The notes under the pieces were generated by a model. That model was not told where the DNA came from, did not search any database, and saw only the letters and a list, made by a program, of their open reading frames with translations. Shown one piece after another: positions 7,316 to 14,932 of a stretch of DNA of 21,796 nucleotides. Source of the stretch: UBA8904 sp035448625 (GTDB lineage Bacteria; Desulfobacterota; Syntrophia; Syntrophales; Smithellaceae); assembly GCA_035448625.1 (NCBI GenBank), contig DAOTJI010000042.1, forward strand, positions 1 through 21,796, read 5' to 3'. Each line of letters starts with the position of its first letter. Position 1 is the first letter of the stretch. The position numbers and the translations under genes are program-made.

Positions 7316-8341
7316 TTACTGCCAGGAAAAAATCAGCCGGGTAAAGTAGGTGGTATCCAGATAAACTTTATTTTCGGCTGGTTTGCTGTTGTAATCGTTG
7401 CTGACGCCGAGGCGGAGTTTCCAGGTTTCGGAGGCAACAACCGGAATGTCAAACGCGCTTTCATGGTAAATCCGGTAATCGAGGTAATCCTGCAGGCTGG
7501 GGGTGTAGGTGACATCATTGGTCAGGCGCCAGGCGTTGGCAAAACGGTACAGATGGGAAACCCCCAGATCGAGCCCGAACGTGGCCCGCGAGGGTTCATG
7601 CTTCAAGGTTTCGTGACGAAACATCAGACCGGTTCTACCCCTCAGTGTGTGATGGGCTTTTTTCAGAAAGAAGTAGCCGTAACCGGCGGCGGCCGTGGCC
7701 CTAAAGTCAACGGCGGCGATCTGATCGTTTTCCGCTTCCAAGCGTGCGTACCAGGAATGTTTTTCCCGGAAATAGGACTCGAAATCGATTCCACCGACCG
7801 TCTGGTTTGCGCTTTCGATGCCGTCCTCTTTCGCATAAGCATAGCGCAGGTAGAGGAGCAGACGGTCGCGGGGGCCCTGCAGTTTGGCCTGCGCCCTTGA
7901 ACCGACGCTGAGGCGCTCGGCGTTGCCCGTCTTTCCTCCCGCGTCCAATCCAACCTCAAAGTCCCAGCGCCGGGCCCGCGGATCGGGGGCGCCTTCAGGC
8001 CAGACCTGTTCCGGGGCATCGCTGCTGACCATCACTTTCCCATCCGCCGCATCGATCCGCGTTTGCTTTCTTGTATAGGTGAGTTTTCCTCGGACGGGAT
8101 CGTGACCGGGAAAAGCCACATAAACGGGATGATCCGTCGTGCAAGTCAACACCCGCGACGCCTCCACGCTCAGAACACCGGCAAAGTCCGTCCGGACCAG
8201 AATCTTTTTTCCATCCATCCGAAAGATGGTTCCGATAATGGTGGATCCGTTTTCCAGCTCGATGACGTCCGCGCGCGCGGACACAGGCGGGAGACATGCC
8301 GGAAGAAAAAACCACAGGAGCAGGATGATGATTTTTTTCAT
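7316..8341 (-). CDS. DUF481 outer-membrane beta-barrel protein (YdiY-like)
   Basis: A 341-aa exported protein. Residues 1-24 are a Sec signal peptide (MKKII, hydrophobic core, cleavage after ARA). After it comes a small N-terminal module starting DVIELENGSTIIGTI, often seen before DUF481 domains. From about residue 125 there are alternating hydrophobic strands ending in an aromatic-rich C-terminus (TYFTRLIFSWQ), as expected for an outer-membrane barrel. In E. coli the related YdiY is described as salt-stress induced; a transport or envelope role is plausible but unproven. The start is secure: a perfect AAGGAGG at 8348-8354, 6 bases before the ATG at 8341. A sigma70-like promoter at 8612-8641 could supply it through a long leader. 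The 74 bases after its stop hold only a weak hairpin, so read-through into the deacetylase gene is possible. Confidence 0.85.
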   Translation of the reverse strand: MKKIIILLLWFFLPACLPPVSARADVIELENGSTIIGTIFRMDGKKILVRTDFAGVLSVEASRVLTCTTDHPVYVAFPGHDPVRGKLTYTRKQTRIDAADGKVMVSSDAPEQVWPEGAPDPRARRWDFEVGLDAGGKTGNAERLSVGSRAQAKLQGPRDRLLLYLRYAYAKEDGIESANQTVGGIDFESYFREKHSWYARLEAENDQIAAVDFRATAAAGYGYFFLKKAHHTLRGRTGLMFRHETLKHEPSRATFGLDLGVSHLYRFANAWRLTNDVTYTPSLQDYLDYRIYHESAFDIPVVASETWKLRLGVSNDYNSKPAENKVYLDTTYFTRLIFSWQ

Positions 8342-8395
8342 GGGGGGCCTCCTTGCGGATTCGGGCGGCGACGGCAGGCGGGGCCGGCCTTCGGA

Positions 8396-8605
8396 TCAGC
8401 ACCTTAAAAAAAACCGATGCAGATAACCGGTTGTGTACAGATCTTCTTTGCCCGCGGCGGGAAAACCGTAAGGCGGATGGAGAAAGTCGTCGGTTGCTTC
8501 GAGGGCCATGCCTGAAGACAGATGCGCAAAGTCTACGATCGGGCCCGGGTCGGGCCCGCCGGCCGGGATGGACGGGGTTAAGGGCGGCGGATTCAATTTC
8601 TTCAT
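8396..8605 (-). CDS. Possible small hypothetical protein, perhaps leaderless
   Basis: A 69-aa reading frame in the 264-base stretch between the promoter at 8612-8641 and the DUF481 gene. It begins MKKLNPPPLTPSIP, is proline- and glycine-rich in its first third and aromatic in its last third, and has no signal peptide or membrane segment. Third codon positions are mostly G or C, as in its neighbours. There is no ribosome-binding site. The ATG falls about where the promoter would start transcription (near 8605), so translation would be leaderless. I do not recognise the product. It could just be the DUF481 leader, since the frame is also open upstream by chance. Confidence 0.35.
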   Translation of the reverse strand: MKKLNPPPLTPSIPAGGPDPGPIVDFAHLSSGMALEATDDFLHPPYGFPAAGKEDLYTTGYLHRFFLRC

Positions 8606-8611
8606 GGGACT

Positions 8612-8641
8612 GATATACCAGAAGACGGGAAGAGCCGTCAA
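8612..8641 (-). promoter_or_regulatory. Sigma70-like promoter (TTGACG-N18-TATATC)
   Basis: On the minus strand TTGACG (8641-8636) and TATATC (8617-8612) are separated by 18 bases, a good match to a housekeeping promoter. Transcription would start near 8605. It points at the small ORF and the DUF481 gene, and sits about 50 bases after the stop of the Cache-type gene. Roughly 264 bases of leader would precede the DUF481 ATG. Confidence 0.5.
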
Positions 8642-8691
8642 AGACCAAATCCGCGGAAGAACGCGCGGCAACCGCCGAGCATCCGAATCCC

Positions 8692-9525
8692 CTATTTCGC
8701 GTCTTCGGCCGGATGCTCCACCGTGACGGCCACCAGGCGCCACGACGTGCCGTAAAGGGTCACGGTTTTCCAAAGGGCGTTCTTCCGGACAACGTTTGCG
8801 GATTGGCCTTGCGTGAATTCGTAAACGCCTTTTCCCCGCGGCCGCACGGCGATTCGTTTTCCCAGCGCCAGAAGACCGGCGTAAGGCTGATAGCGTTTGG
8901 AGGTGAACAGATTCAGTCCGATCTGCGACGCATCCGCATCATACAGAATCAAGCCGCCTTTCTCCATGGCCCATATCGCGACGGGGGTTTGCCGAACCAA
9001 AGGAACCAAAACGCTGCCGAGGAACTTCTCCGGCTGAAAAAGAACGCTCACGGCACCGATTCTCTTCCCCTCCGGACTCACGACCGGGTATTGTGCGTCC
9101 ACCGCCGGAAATCCTTCTACCGAAACAAAAACGCTGCTCAATGCGGGCCGGCCCGTTTTCAAAACACGCTGGACCTGTGTTTGGCCGGAAATGTCTTTCT
9201 GCTCGAAGCGCCGGAAGGCTTCCGGTTCGACCACCGCCATGCGGCCCTGAAGATTTATGGCCGCGCAGTCCACCGCATAGTCGAACTTCCCGCACAACGA
9301 AGCAAGAACCGGCCTCGCACTCTCTCCGGTCAGGCCGGTTTTCCCCAGCGCAGCAGCCGCTTCGCGAAGGCCCTTGTCCAGCCGGTTCAACTCCTCTGCA
9401 ACTTTCTGCCGTGCCGCCTCCAGCACCCGATCCTCTCCGGCCGCGCAATAAACCGTTGCGGGCCGAAGCAGCAGAACGATCGCCAGGGCAGACAGCCATC
9501 CGATGATCCTGTTTTTTCTCAACAC
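8692..9525 (-). CDS. Exported stand-alone Cache-type sensor-like protein
   Basis: The product is 277 aa from the GTG at 9525. I prefer that start to the longer frame (to 9624) because GGGAGG lies 8 bases upstream and it places a proper signal peptide at the N-terminus: MLRKNR, hydrophobic to about residue 20, cleavage near VYCA at residue 28. After a short helical stretch (about 30-65) come two alpha/beta segments resembling a double Cache fold: VDAQYPVVSPEGKRIGAVSVLF, then PVAIWAMEKGGLILYDADASQIGLN and a final strand WRLVAVTVE. Cache domains normally bind small ligands outside the membrane for chemoreceptors or kinases. Here there is no C-terminal membrane helix or signalling domain, so it would be a free periplasmic binding protein. 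The family assignment is by fold pattern only and is moderate. Confidence 0.65.
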   Translation of the reverse strand: MLRKNRIIGWLSALAIVLLLRPATVYCAAGEDRVLEAARQKVAEELNRLDKGLREAAAALGKTGLTGESARPVLASLCGKFDYAVDCAAINLQGRMAVVEPEAFRRFEQKDISGQTQVQRVLKTGRPALSSVFVSVEGFPAVDAQYPVVSPEGKRIGAVSVLFQPEKFLGSVLVPLVRQTPVAIWAMEKGGLILYDADASQIGLNLFTSKRYQPYAGLLALGKRIAVRPRGKGVYEFTQGQSANVVRKNALWKTVTLYGTSWRLVAVTVEHPAEDAK

Positions 9526-9617
9526 TTCTCTACCTCCCGTGATGGATGAAAAGGGCTCTCGACGGACGACCTCCATCCGCTGTGTTTCCCCCGCCGTGGT
9601 TCGTCCCGGAGCCGTTG

Positions 9618-9646
9618 TTGACAATTATCCTTGAAAACCCTATAAT
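9618..9646 (+). promoter_or_regulatory. Perfect-consensus sigma70 promoter (TTGACA-N17-TATAAT)
   Basis: TTGACA at 9618-9623 and TATAAT at 9641-9646 are both full matches to the E. coli consensus with the ideal 17-base spacing. Transcription would begin around 9653, leaving a leader of about 44 bases before the DUF488 gene. It lies in the divergent region between that gene and the Cache-type gene. Such perfect natural promoters are rare. Confidence 0.85.
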
Positions 9647-9696
9647 AATCAACCGGGATTGTAAAAGCGCCTTTCGACAACCGCAGGGAGGCAAAG

Positions 9697-10086
9697 ATGA
9701 GCATCCGAATCGTGCGCCTGGGAACGAACAGAAATCCAAACGAAGGTCTTCGCGTCGGAACGGTCCGCCGGCCTCCGCGCGGCGTTCCCAAAAGCGAGTA
9801 TGCCGCACAAAACTGGTATGATGTCTGGTTTCCCAACCTCTCGCCCCGTCCGGAAACGATGAAGCTGGGTCAACAGGCAAAAACTCAAAATGACTGGAAT
9901 GCATTTTTCCGAAAATTCCGGGCGGAAATGACGACCCCGGAAAACGGAAGAATGCTGGACCTGCTGGCCGCCCTTTCACATCAGACGAATTTTTCCATCG
10001 GCTGCTACTGCGCCAACGAAGCGCACTGCCACCGGTCCGTACTGCGCTCCCTTCTGCTCGAGCGGGGCGCCGACGTGGAAGGTTGA
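9697..10086 (+). CDS. DUF488 family protein
   Basis: A 129-aa cytosolic protein with the DUF488 pattern. It has an N-terminal strand MSIRIVRLGT, a tryptophan-rich middle (NWYDVWFPNLSP), DWNAFFRKFRAEM, and the family's cysteine/histidine signature near the C-terminus, GCYCANEAHCHRSVL (Cys103, Cys105, His110, Cys111, His112, Arg113). The final motif looks like a catalytic or metal-binding site, but the biochemical role of the family is unknown. The start is secure: AGGGAGG at 9685-9691, 5 bases before the ATG, and a perfect sigma70 promoter about 50 bases further up. It is the only plus-strand gene between 966 and 13392, is transcribed alone, and meets the aminotransferase gene tail to tail with a 13-base gap. 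Confidence 0.86.
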   Translation: MSIRIVRLGTNRNPNEGLRVGTVRRPPRGVPKSEYAAQNWYDVWFPNLSPRPETMKLGQQAKTQNDWNAFFRKFRAEMTTPENGRMLDLLAALSHQTNFSIGCYCANEAHCHRSVLRSLLLERGADVEG

Positions 10087-10099
10087 TCCGGGCCGGAGG

Positions 10100-11302
10100 T
10101 CACATATTCTTCGCGGCGTTTTCAATCGCCTTTTTGACGGCGTCGATTTTTTCCGCGCTCATCCGGACGGAAATCCCCATCACCAGCGTGCGGCTTAAAA
10201 TGTCTTCCGCAAACGGAATGCTCTTGCGGGAATACTTCACCCTGCCTTTGTTGGCTTTGTCCGCAAACGGGTATTTCTTCGAATTGGCCGTTGAAAAAGC
10301 CAGGAAGTGCTCCCAGTTGGGAACGTAGTGCCACTTATTGTTTTTGTAGCACGTCGTATCGAGGCCGCCTGCGGCCAGCAGCTTCTGGAATTTGAGCGCC
10401 GGCTTTTCTTCCGGCAGATGGAACGCCAGAAACGTCGCGGAATCGCCTTCCGGATCCGGCAGCGTTCGGAAACCGACGCCTGGAACCTGCGCCAGCGCCT
10501 CTTTGATGAGCGCCTTGTTTTTCTTCTGTTCGGCCACGATGTAGTCCAGCTTGCGAAGCTGCGCCAGCCCTACGGCTCCCTGCAGCTCGTTCATGCGGTA
10601 GTTGAAACCGAGGATGGTGCGGCCCTCGAGCGCGCGGCTGACCTTCGGGTTGTGGTCGTGGCCGTGGTCGGAGTACCACTCCGACCGCAGATACAGTTTT
10701 TTATTGTTCGTAATCACCATGCCGCCTTCGCCGGTGGTCAGGGTCTTGTAGTAGTCAAAGCTGAAAATGCCCATGTCGCCGAAGCCGCCCAGCTTTTTCC
10801 CCTTGAAGCTCGCGCCGCAGCCCTGGGCGTTGTCTTCCAGCACCAGCAGCTTATGCTTGCGGGCCATCCGCATGATCCTGTCGATCTTCGCCGCCGACCC
10901 GCACATGTGAACGGGAATGACCGCTTTGGTGTACCGTGTTTTCTTCTTTTCGATTTCCTCCGGATCAAAATTCAACGTGTCGTCGATGTCGCACATGACC
11001 GGGATTGCGCCGACTTCCAGGACGGCTTCATACGTGGCCAGAAACGTGAAGGCCGGAACGAGCACTTCGTCGCCGGGGCCCACATCCATCGCGGTGAGCG
11101 CCACCTTGAGCGCCGAGGAACCGGAGGTCACGCCCAGTGCGTATTTCACGCCGCAGTACCGGGCGAACTCCTCTTCCAGCCGGCGCACCTTGAAGACGCC
11201 TTTTCTTTCCTTGTCGAACCCGTAGCGCATCAGGACGCCGGTTTCCAGCACGTCCATCACTTCCTTGATTTCTTCCTGTCCGATCAGTTCGGCCCCTGCC
11301 AT
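10100..11302 (-). CDS. kdnA: DegT/DnrJ-type PLP aminotransferase, probable Kdo8N transaminase KdnA
   Basis: A 400-aa sugar aminotransferase of the DegT/DnrJ/EryC1 family. The PLP lysine is Lys186 in SFDYYKTLTTGEGG, and the cofactor aspartate is Asp157 in VLEDNAQGCG. Several stretches match what I recall of Shewanella oneidensis KdnA, which makes 8-amino-3,8-dideoxy-manno-octulosonate: an N-terminus of the form ELxGxEExxEVxDVxExG, then VHMCGSxAK, SDHGHDH, GLAQLRKLD, LPDPEGDSA and WHYxxNWxH. Those blocks are not general to the family. The gene for an iron alcohol dehydrogenase (kdnB-like) lies 65 bases upstream on the same strand, the same pairing as in Shewanella. The start has AAGGAGG 6 bases before the ATG. 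A generic nucleotide-sugar aminotransferase is the alternative. The match is from memory, not a search. Confidence 0.8.
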   Translation of the reverse strand: MAGAELIGQEEIKEVMDVLETGVLMRYGFDKERKGVFKVRRLEEEFARYCGVKYALGVTSGSSALKVALTAMDVGPGDEVLVPAFTFLATYEAVLEVGAIPVMCDIDDTLNFDPEEIEKKKTRYTKAVIPVHMCGSAAKIDRIMRMARKHKLLVLEDNAQGCGASFKGKKLGGFGDMGIFSFDYYKTLTTGEGGMVITNNKKLYLRSEWYSDHGHDHNPKVSRALEGRTILGFNYRMNELQGAVGLAQLRKLDYIVAEQKKNKALIKEALAQVPGVGFRTLPDPEGDSATFLAFHLPEEKPALKFQKLLAAGGLDTTCYKNNKWHYVPNWEHFLAFSTANSKKYPFADKANKGRVKYSRKSIPFAEDILSRTLVMGISVRMSAEKIDAVKKAIENAAKNM

Positions 11303-11367
11303 AATAGTCCTCCTTAGCGTGTTTGCGGCGGCAGATTAGATGGCGGCATCATGCCCAATCCAATCGA

Positions 11368-12525
11368 TTAATAGGCTTCCGCGTAAATCGCGATCATGTC
11401 TTCTTTGGTCATCTTGCGGGGATTGTTCTCCAGCGGCCGGGCCACCGTCGTCGCCACGTCCGCCAGCGCCGGAAAATCGCTTTCCTTCACGCCGAAATCC
11501 CGAATCGCGGCGTCAATGCCGCAATCCCCGATCAGCTCCTCCACGGCTTCCACCGCCAGGCGAGCCGCCTCGCGATCGGACAGCCCCTCGGTGCACTCGC
11601 CCATCGCGTCGGCGATGTCGGCAAATTTTTCGACGGCGCCCGGCAGATTAAAGGCCATCACCGGCGTCAGCAGAATCGTGTTGGCCAGACCGTGGCTGAC
11701 GCCGAACCTGCCGCCCAGCGGATACGACAGGGAATGAACGGCCGTGACGCCCGCGTTGGCCAGGCCGATGCCCGCATAGAGGCTGCCCAGCAGCATTCGT
11801 TCGCGCGCGGCGATATTCTTTCCGTCATGAACGCAGGTGCGCAGGTTTTCGGCAATGAGCGAAATCGCCTCCAGGGAAAACATCTCACTCAGGGGTGAAG
11901 ATTGGATCGAGGTGTAGGATTCAATGGCGTGGCACAGGGCATCCATGCCCGTCTGCGCCGTGGGCGCGGGGGGCAGCGTGAGCGTCAGCTCCGGGTCCAG
12001 AAGCGCCAGCTCCGGATACAGGTAGGGGCTGTTCATGCCTTCCTTCTTTTTGAGGTTCTTTCGGACAAAAACCGCCGTAAAGGTCACTTCGCTGCCGGTT
12101 CCGGCGGTGGTGGGAATCATGATTTTGGGCAGCCCGGCCTTGGGAACTTTATTCAGTCCCAGATAATCCGCGGCCTCGCCTTTATTCGTCGCAATCACCG
12201 CGATAGCCTTGGCCACGTCCATCGCCGAGCCTCCGCCGATGCCGATCACGATGTCGCATTTGTTTTTGACGGCCAGCGCCGCCCCTTCATTCGCCAGTTC
12301 AATGCGGGGCTCCGGCTCCACCTTGTCAAAAAAAGCAAACTTGATCCCGTCGGATTCCAGAAGGGCCGAGATTTTTTCCTTAAGTCCCGTTTTGGCCAGG
12401 TTTTGATCGATGACCACCAGCGGCTTTTGGCCATGATGCTCCTTCACATGTGCGGCCAGCGCCGCCAACGCCCCGCTGCCGAACACGATTTTTTTGGCGC
12501 CGGTAAACGAAAAAATCTTCCTCAT
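11368..12525 (-). CDS. kdnB: Iron-containing alcohol dehydrogenase, probable Kdo 8-oxidase KdnB
   Basis: A 385-aa group III (iron-dependent) alcohol dehydrogenase. Signatures in order: GIGGGSAMDVAKA (nucleotide binding, about 97-109), PTTAGTGSEVT (140-150), and the four metal ligands Asp197 and His201 in GMDALCHAIESY, His266 in AVHSLSYPLGG and His280 in VSHGLAN (numbered from the TTG start 6 bases upstream). General members oxidise or reduce small alcohols. Pairing with the KdnA-like aminotransferase suggests oxidation of the Kdo C8 hydroxyl to an aldehyde for transamination. The start is either TTG at 12531 or ATG at 12525; the GGAGGGAG upstream suits both, and I choose the ATG. It follows trmJ by 87 bases on the same strand. 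A plain butanol-type dehydrogenase cannot be ruled out from motifs alone. Confidence 0.82.
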   Translation of the reverse strand: MRKIFSFTGAKKIVFGSGALAALAAHVKEHHGQKPLVVIDQNLAKTGLKEKISALLESDGIKFAFFDKVEPEPRIELANEGAALAVKNKCDIVIGIGGGSAMDVAKAIAVIATNKGEAADYLGLNKVPKAGLPKIMIPTTAGTGSEVTFTAVFVRKNLKKKEGMNSPYLYPELALLDPELTLTLPPAPTAQTGMDALCHAIESYTSIQSSPLSEMFSLEAISLIAENLRTCVHDGKNIAARERMLLGSLYAGIGLANAGVTAVHSLSYPLGGRFGVSHGLANTILLTPVMAFNLPGAVEKFADIADAMGECTEGLSDREAARLAVEAVEELIGDCGIDAAIRDFGVKESDFPALADVATTVARPLENNPRKMTKEDMIAIYAEAY

Positions 12526-12612
12526 GGTCAAACTCCCTCCGTCTGTTGGTTTTAAAGCACGGCCGTTTTGCAGGATTCAGGGTTTCCCTTTCACGACAAA
12601 TCAGCCCCAATG

Positions 12613-13350
12613 TCAAGTTTTTTTGTGCAGCGCGCGCCACTCCAATCGGCGGCAAATGCCGCGGATCATCTTGACTTCCCGCGACAGGAGTCCGGCACGC
12701 GAAAAAAATCTTCGCACATCCAGCATCCAGTATTCCGGGTTTTCCGGGTTCAAAAAGCCGATGTCGGCCAGCAGGTCCCGAATCTGCCCATACATGCCCT
12801 CCAGTTCGGAGGCAAGCGCCAGTTTCTGCACCGTCTGGTGCGCGCATCCCTCCTCCTGCACCGCGGTGAAGATTTCATAGCAGAGAATCATCACGGCCTG
12901 GGACAGATTCAGCGAGGTGAATTCGCGGGAAGTCGGAATCGTTACCACGCTGTGGCAAAGGCGAAGCTGATCGTTGGCCAGACCCGTGTCTTCGGGTCCG
13001 AACAGAAGCGCGACGCTGTTTTTCGGCAGCAGGCCGGCGATTTTCTTCGCTTCCGCCCGCGGCGCAACAAACGGCCCCCGGGCCTTGCCCAGGCGGGCGG
13101 TGGTGCCCACAATATAGTTGAAGCCGCCCAGCGCCTCTTCAATGGTATCGCAATATCGGATGGCGTCCAGGACATCCGCCGCCAGATGCGTGGAGCGCCG
13201 CTCCATTTCTTCGCGGTCCAGACCGGTTTCCCCGACGACAACAATTTTGCTGATCCCCATATTCTTGGCCGCCCGCGCCGCCGAACCGACATTCCCCGCG
13301 TACTTGGGCTTATATAAAACAATGTGGATGTTTTTTGTTTTGGTTTTCAA
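12613..13350 (-). CDS. trmJ: SpoU-family RNA 2'-O-methyltransferase, TrmJ-like
   Basis: A 245-aa SPOUT-fold methyltransferase. The three SpoU motifs are clear: NVGSAARAAKNMG (20-32), LLFGPEDTGL (115-124) and IPTSREFTSLNLSQAVMILCYE (138-159), which together form the knotted SAM site. The spacing and the NLSQAV..CYE form are those of TrmJ, which methylates the ribose of position 32 in tRNA. The C-terminal extension of about 80 aa (ELEGMYGQIRDLLADIGFL... ISRAGL-like region) is also TrmJ-like. The start is a TTG at 13350 with GGAAGGGG upstream; no ATG is available before motif I. It diverges from rsmG across 42 bases and is followed by kdnB. A related rRNA methyltransferase is a less likely alternative. 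Confidence 0.88.
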   Translation of the reverse strand: MKTKTKNIHIVLYKPKYAGNVGSAARAAKNMGISKIVVVGETGLDREEMERRSTHLAADVLDAIRYCDTIEEALGGFNYIVGTTARLGKARGPFVAPRAEAKKIAGLLPKNSVALLFGPEDTGLANDQLRLCHSVVTIPTSREFTSLNLSQAVMILCYEIFTAVQEEGCAHQTVQKLALASELEGMYGQIRDLLADIGFLNPENPEYWMLDVRRFFSRAGLLSREVKMIRGICRRLEWRALHKKT

Positions 13351-13392
13351 AAGAATCCCCTTCCATTATTCGTTTGCGGCGAGGAGCGTTTT

Positions 13393-14073
13393 TTGTTATT
13401 TCCCTACAACATGAATCCGGATATGATCTTCCTTCAGCAGGGCGCAAAACTGCTCGGCCTTGAACTCACCGACCGGCAGATCGATCAGTTCGATCTTTAC
13501 CGGCAGGAACTCCTGAAGTGGAACGCCAGAACCAATCTGATCTCCAAAAGCACGGAAAGGCAAATCGCGGCCCGTCATTTTCTGGATTCACTGACCGCCG
13601 CCCGTTTTATCCGCCCCGACAACGCCCGCTTGGTGGACATCGGCTCCGGCGCCGGTTTTCCCGGCCTGCCGCTCAAAATAGCCTTGCCGTCTATACAACT
13701 TTGCCTTCTGGAATCCAACCGGAAAAAAGTGTCTTTCCTGAAGTATATTGAACGTCTGTTGAATCTGGACGGCGTGGTCACGCTCCAGGACCGGACGGAA
13801 AACATTGTCCGCAAGGACCAGTGGAGAGAAAAATTTGATGTAGTAATCTCCCGTGCCTCTCTGAAGCTGCCTGATTTGGTGCTTCTGGGACAGTATTTTC
13901 TCGTGACCGGCGGCCTGTTGATAACTTTAAAAGGTCCGGCCGCTTCCCTGGAGCTGGAAGCCGCTCTTTCCGGGGAAAACTCAACTAAATTATATCAATT
14001 ATATCAAGAGGATATAAATCTTCCTTTTTTGGGCCCGCCGCGCAAAATTATTGTCCTGCAAAAGGCAAAATAA
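13393..14073 (+). CDS. rsmG: 16S rRNA (guanine-N7) methyltransferase RsmG
   Basis: RsmG (GidB) methylates G527 of 16S rRNA using SAM. The SAM-binding motif LVDIGSGAGFPGLPLKIA is at about 80-97, preceded by WNARTNLIS and RHFLDSL, which are family hallmarks, and followed by the acidic strand LCLLESNRKKVSFL. I start at a TTG at 13393 because GAGGAG (13381-13386) sits 6 bases before it, giving 226 aa. The ATG at 13411 has no ribosome-binding site and gives 220 aa. Longer frames back to 13324 run into the divergent trmJ gene and are unlikely. It precedes parA, as in many origin regions, but mnmG, its usual upstream neighbour, is missing. The 91 bases to parA are very AT-rich, with runs of A and T. 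Confidence 0.94.
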   Translation: MLFPYNMNPDMIFLQQGAKLLGLELTDRQIDQFDLYRQELLKWNARTNLISKSTERQIAARHFLDSLTAARFIRPDNARLVDIGSGAGFPGLPLKIALPSIQLCLLESNRKKVSFLKYIERLLNLDGVVTLQDRTENIVRKDQWREKFDVVISRASLKLPDLVLLGQYFLVTGGLLITLKGPAASLELEAALSGENSTKLYQLYQEDINLPFLGPPRKIIVLQKAK

Positions 14074-14164
14074 AGGCAAAAAAACCTTCTAAAAAACCCT
14101 TTTTTGTGTTAGCTTTCCCGCAGATTTTTTCCAGAAGCAATTTTCGAGAGTATTACAAAAAATA

Positions 14165-14932
14165 ATGAGTAAAATCATATGTATCGCAAACCAGAAAGGG
14201 GGCGTCGGCAAAACGACGACGGCGGTCAATCTGTCCGCTTCACTGGCTGCCGCCAACCGGAAAACCCTGCTTATCGATGCAGACGCGCAGGGCAACTCCA
14301 CCAGCGGCCTCGGCATCGACCGGATGCGTTATGATAAAGCGAATTTTTATCATGCCATGATCGGCAAAGCGCCTTTGGAATCGGTGATTGTTGAGACGGC
14401 TTTGCTCAACCTGGACATCGTTCCGTCGAACCAGGACCTGGTCGGCATGGAAATCGAATTTGTTTATCTCGAAAACCGCGAAAGACGGCTTCGTTCACTC
14501 CTTCAGAACCTGAATCTTCCCTACGAATTCATTCTGATCGACTGCCCGCCTTCGCTGGGGTTCATGACGGTCAATGCGCTCGTCGCAGCGGACACGCTGA
14601 TCGTTCCCCTGCAGTGTGAGTATTACGCACTGGAAGGCCTGGGGCATTTGCTCAATACGGTAAAACTGGTAAAAGCCGGCATGAATCCGAATCTGGCTCT
14701 GGGCGGCATACTGCTCACGATGTTTGATCCGCGAAATACGCTTTCGCACCGCGTGACGGAAGACGTCCGGAAGCACTTGGGGCGAAAAGTTTTCCAAACG
14801 GTCATTCCTCGCAATGTGCGGCTTTCGGAAAGCCCCAGCCACGGGCTGCCCATTATTTTATACGACATCAAATCGCGCGGCGCGATTGCCTATATGGAGC
14901 TTGCGCAGGAAATTCTTCGGGGGGAACGATAG
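14165..14932 (+). CDS. parA: Chromosome partitioning ATPase ParA/Soj
   Basis: ParA is the deviant-Walker ATPase that moves ParB-bound origins apart and, as Soj, can modulate DnaA. The 255-aa size is that of chromosomal type ParA (no N-terminal HTH). The deviant Walker A KGGVGKTTTAVNLS is at 11-24 with its signature first lysine. Walker A' is LLIDADAQGNST, and Walker B is FILIDCPPSLG. The C-terminal RGAIAYMELAQEIL is typical. The ATG is preceded by only a weak GAGA. parB begins on the next base after its stop, so the two are translated together. Its place between rsmG and dnaA indicates the chromosomal system, not a plasmid one. Confidence 0.97.
   Translation: MSKIICIANQKGGVGKTTTAVNLSASLAAANRKTLLIDADAQGNSTSGLGIDRMRYDKANFYHAMIGKAPLESVIVETALLNLDIVPSNQDLVGMEIEFVYLENRERRLRSLLQNLNLPYEFILIDCPPSLGFMTVNALVAADTLIVPLQCEYYALEGLGHLLNTVKLVKAGMNPNLALGGILLTMFDPRNTLSHRVTEDVRKHLGRKVFQTVIPRNVRLSESPSHGLPIILYDIKSRGAIAYMELAQEILRGER

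Noticed and set aside
12588..12616. Minus-strand TTGACA at the end of trmJ as a promoter for kdnB
   Set aside because: The -35 match is perfect but overlaps the trmJ stop codon, and no acceptable -10 lies 16-18 bases downstream (TGAAAG at 17).
14074..14164. Terminator between rsmG and parA
   Set aside because: A- and T-runs can pair weakly, but there is no GC-rich stem before a T-run, so an intrinsic terminator is not convincing.
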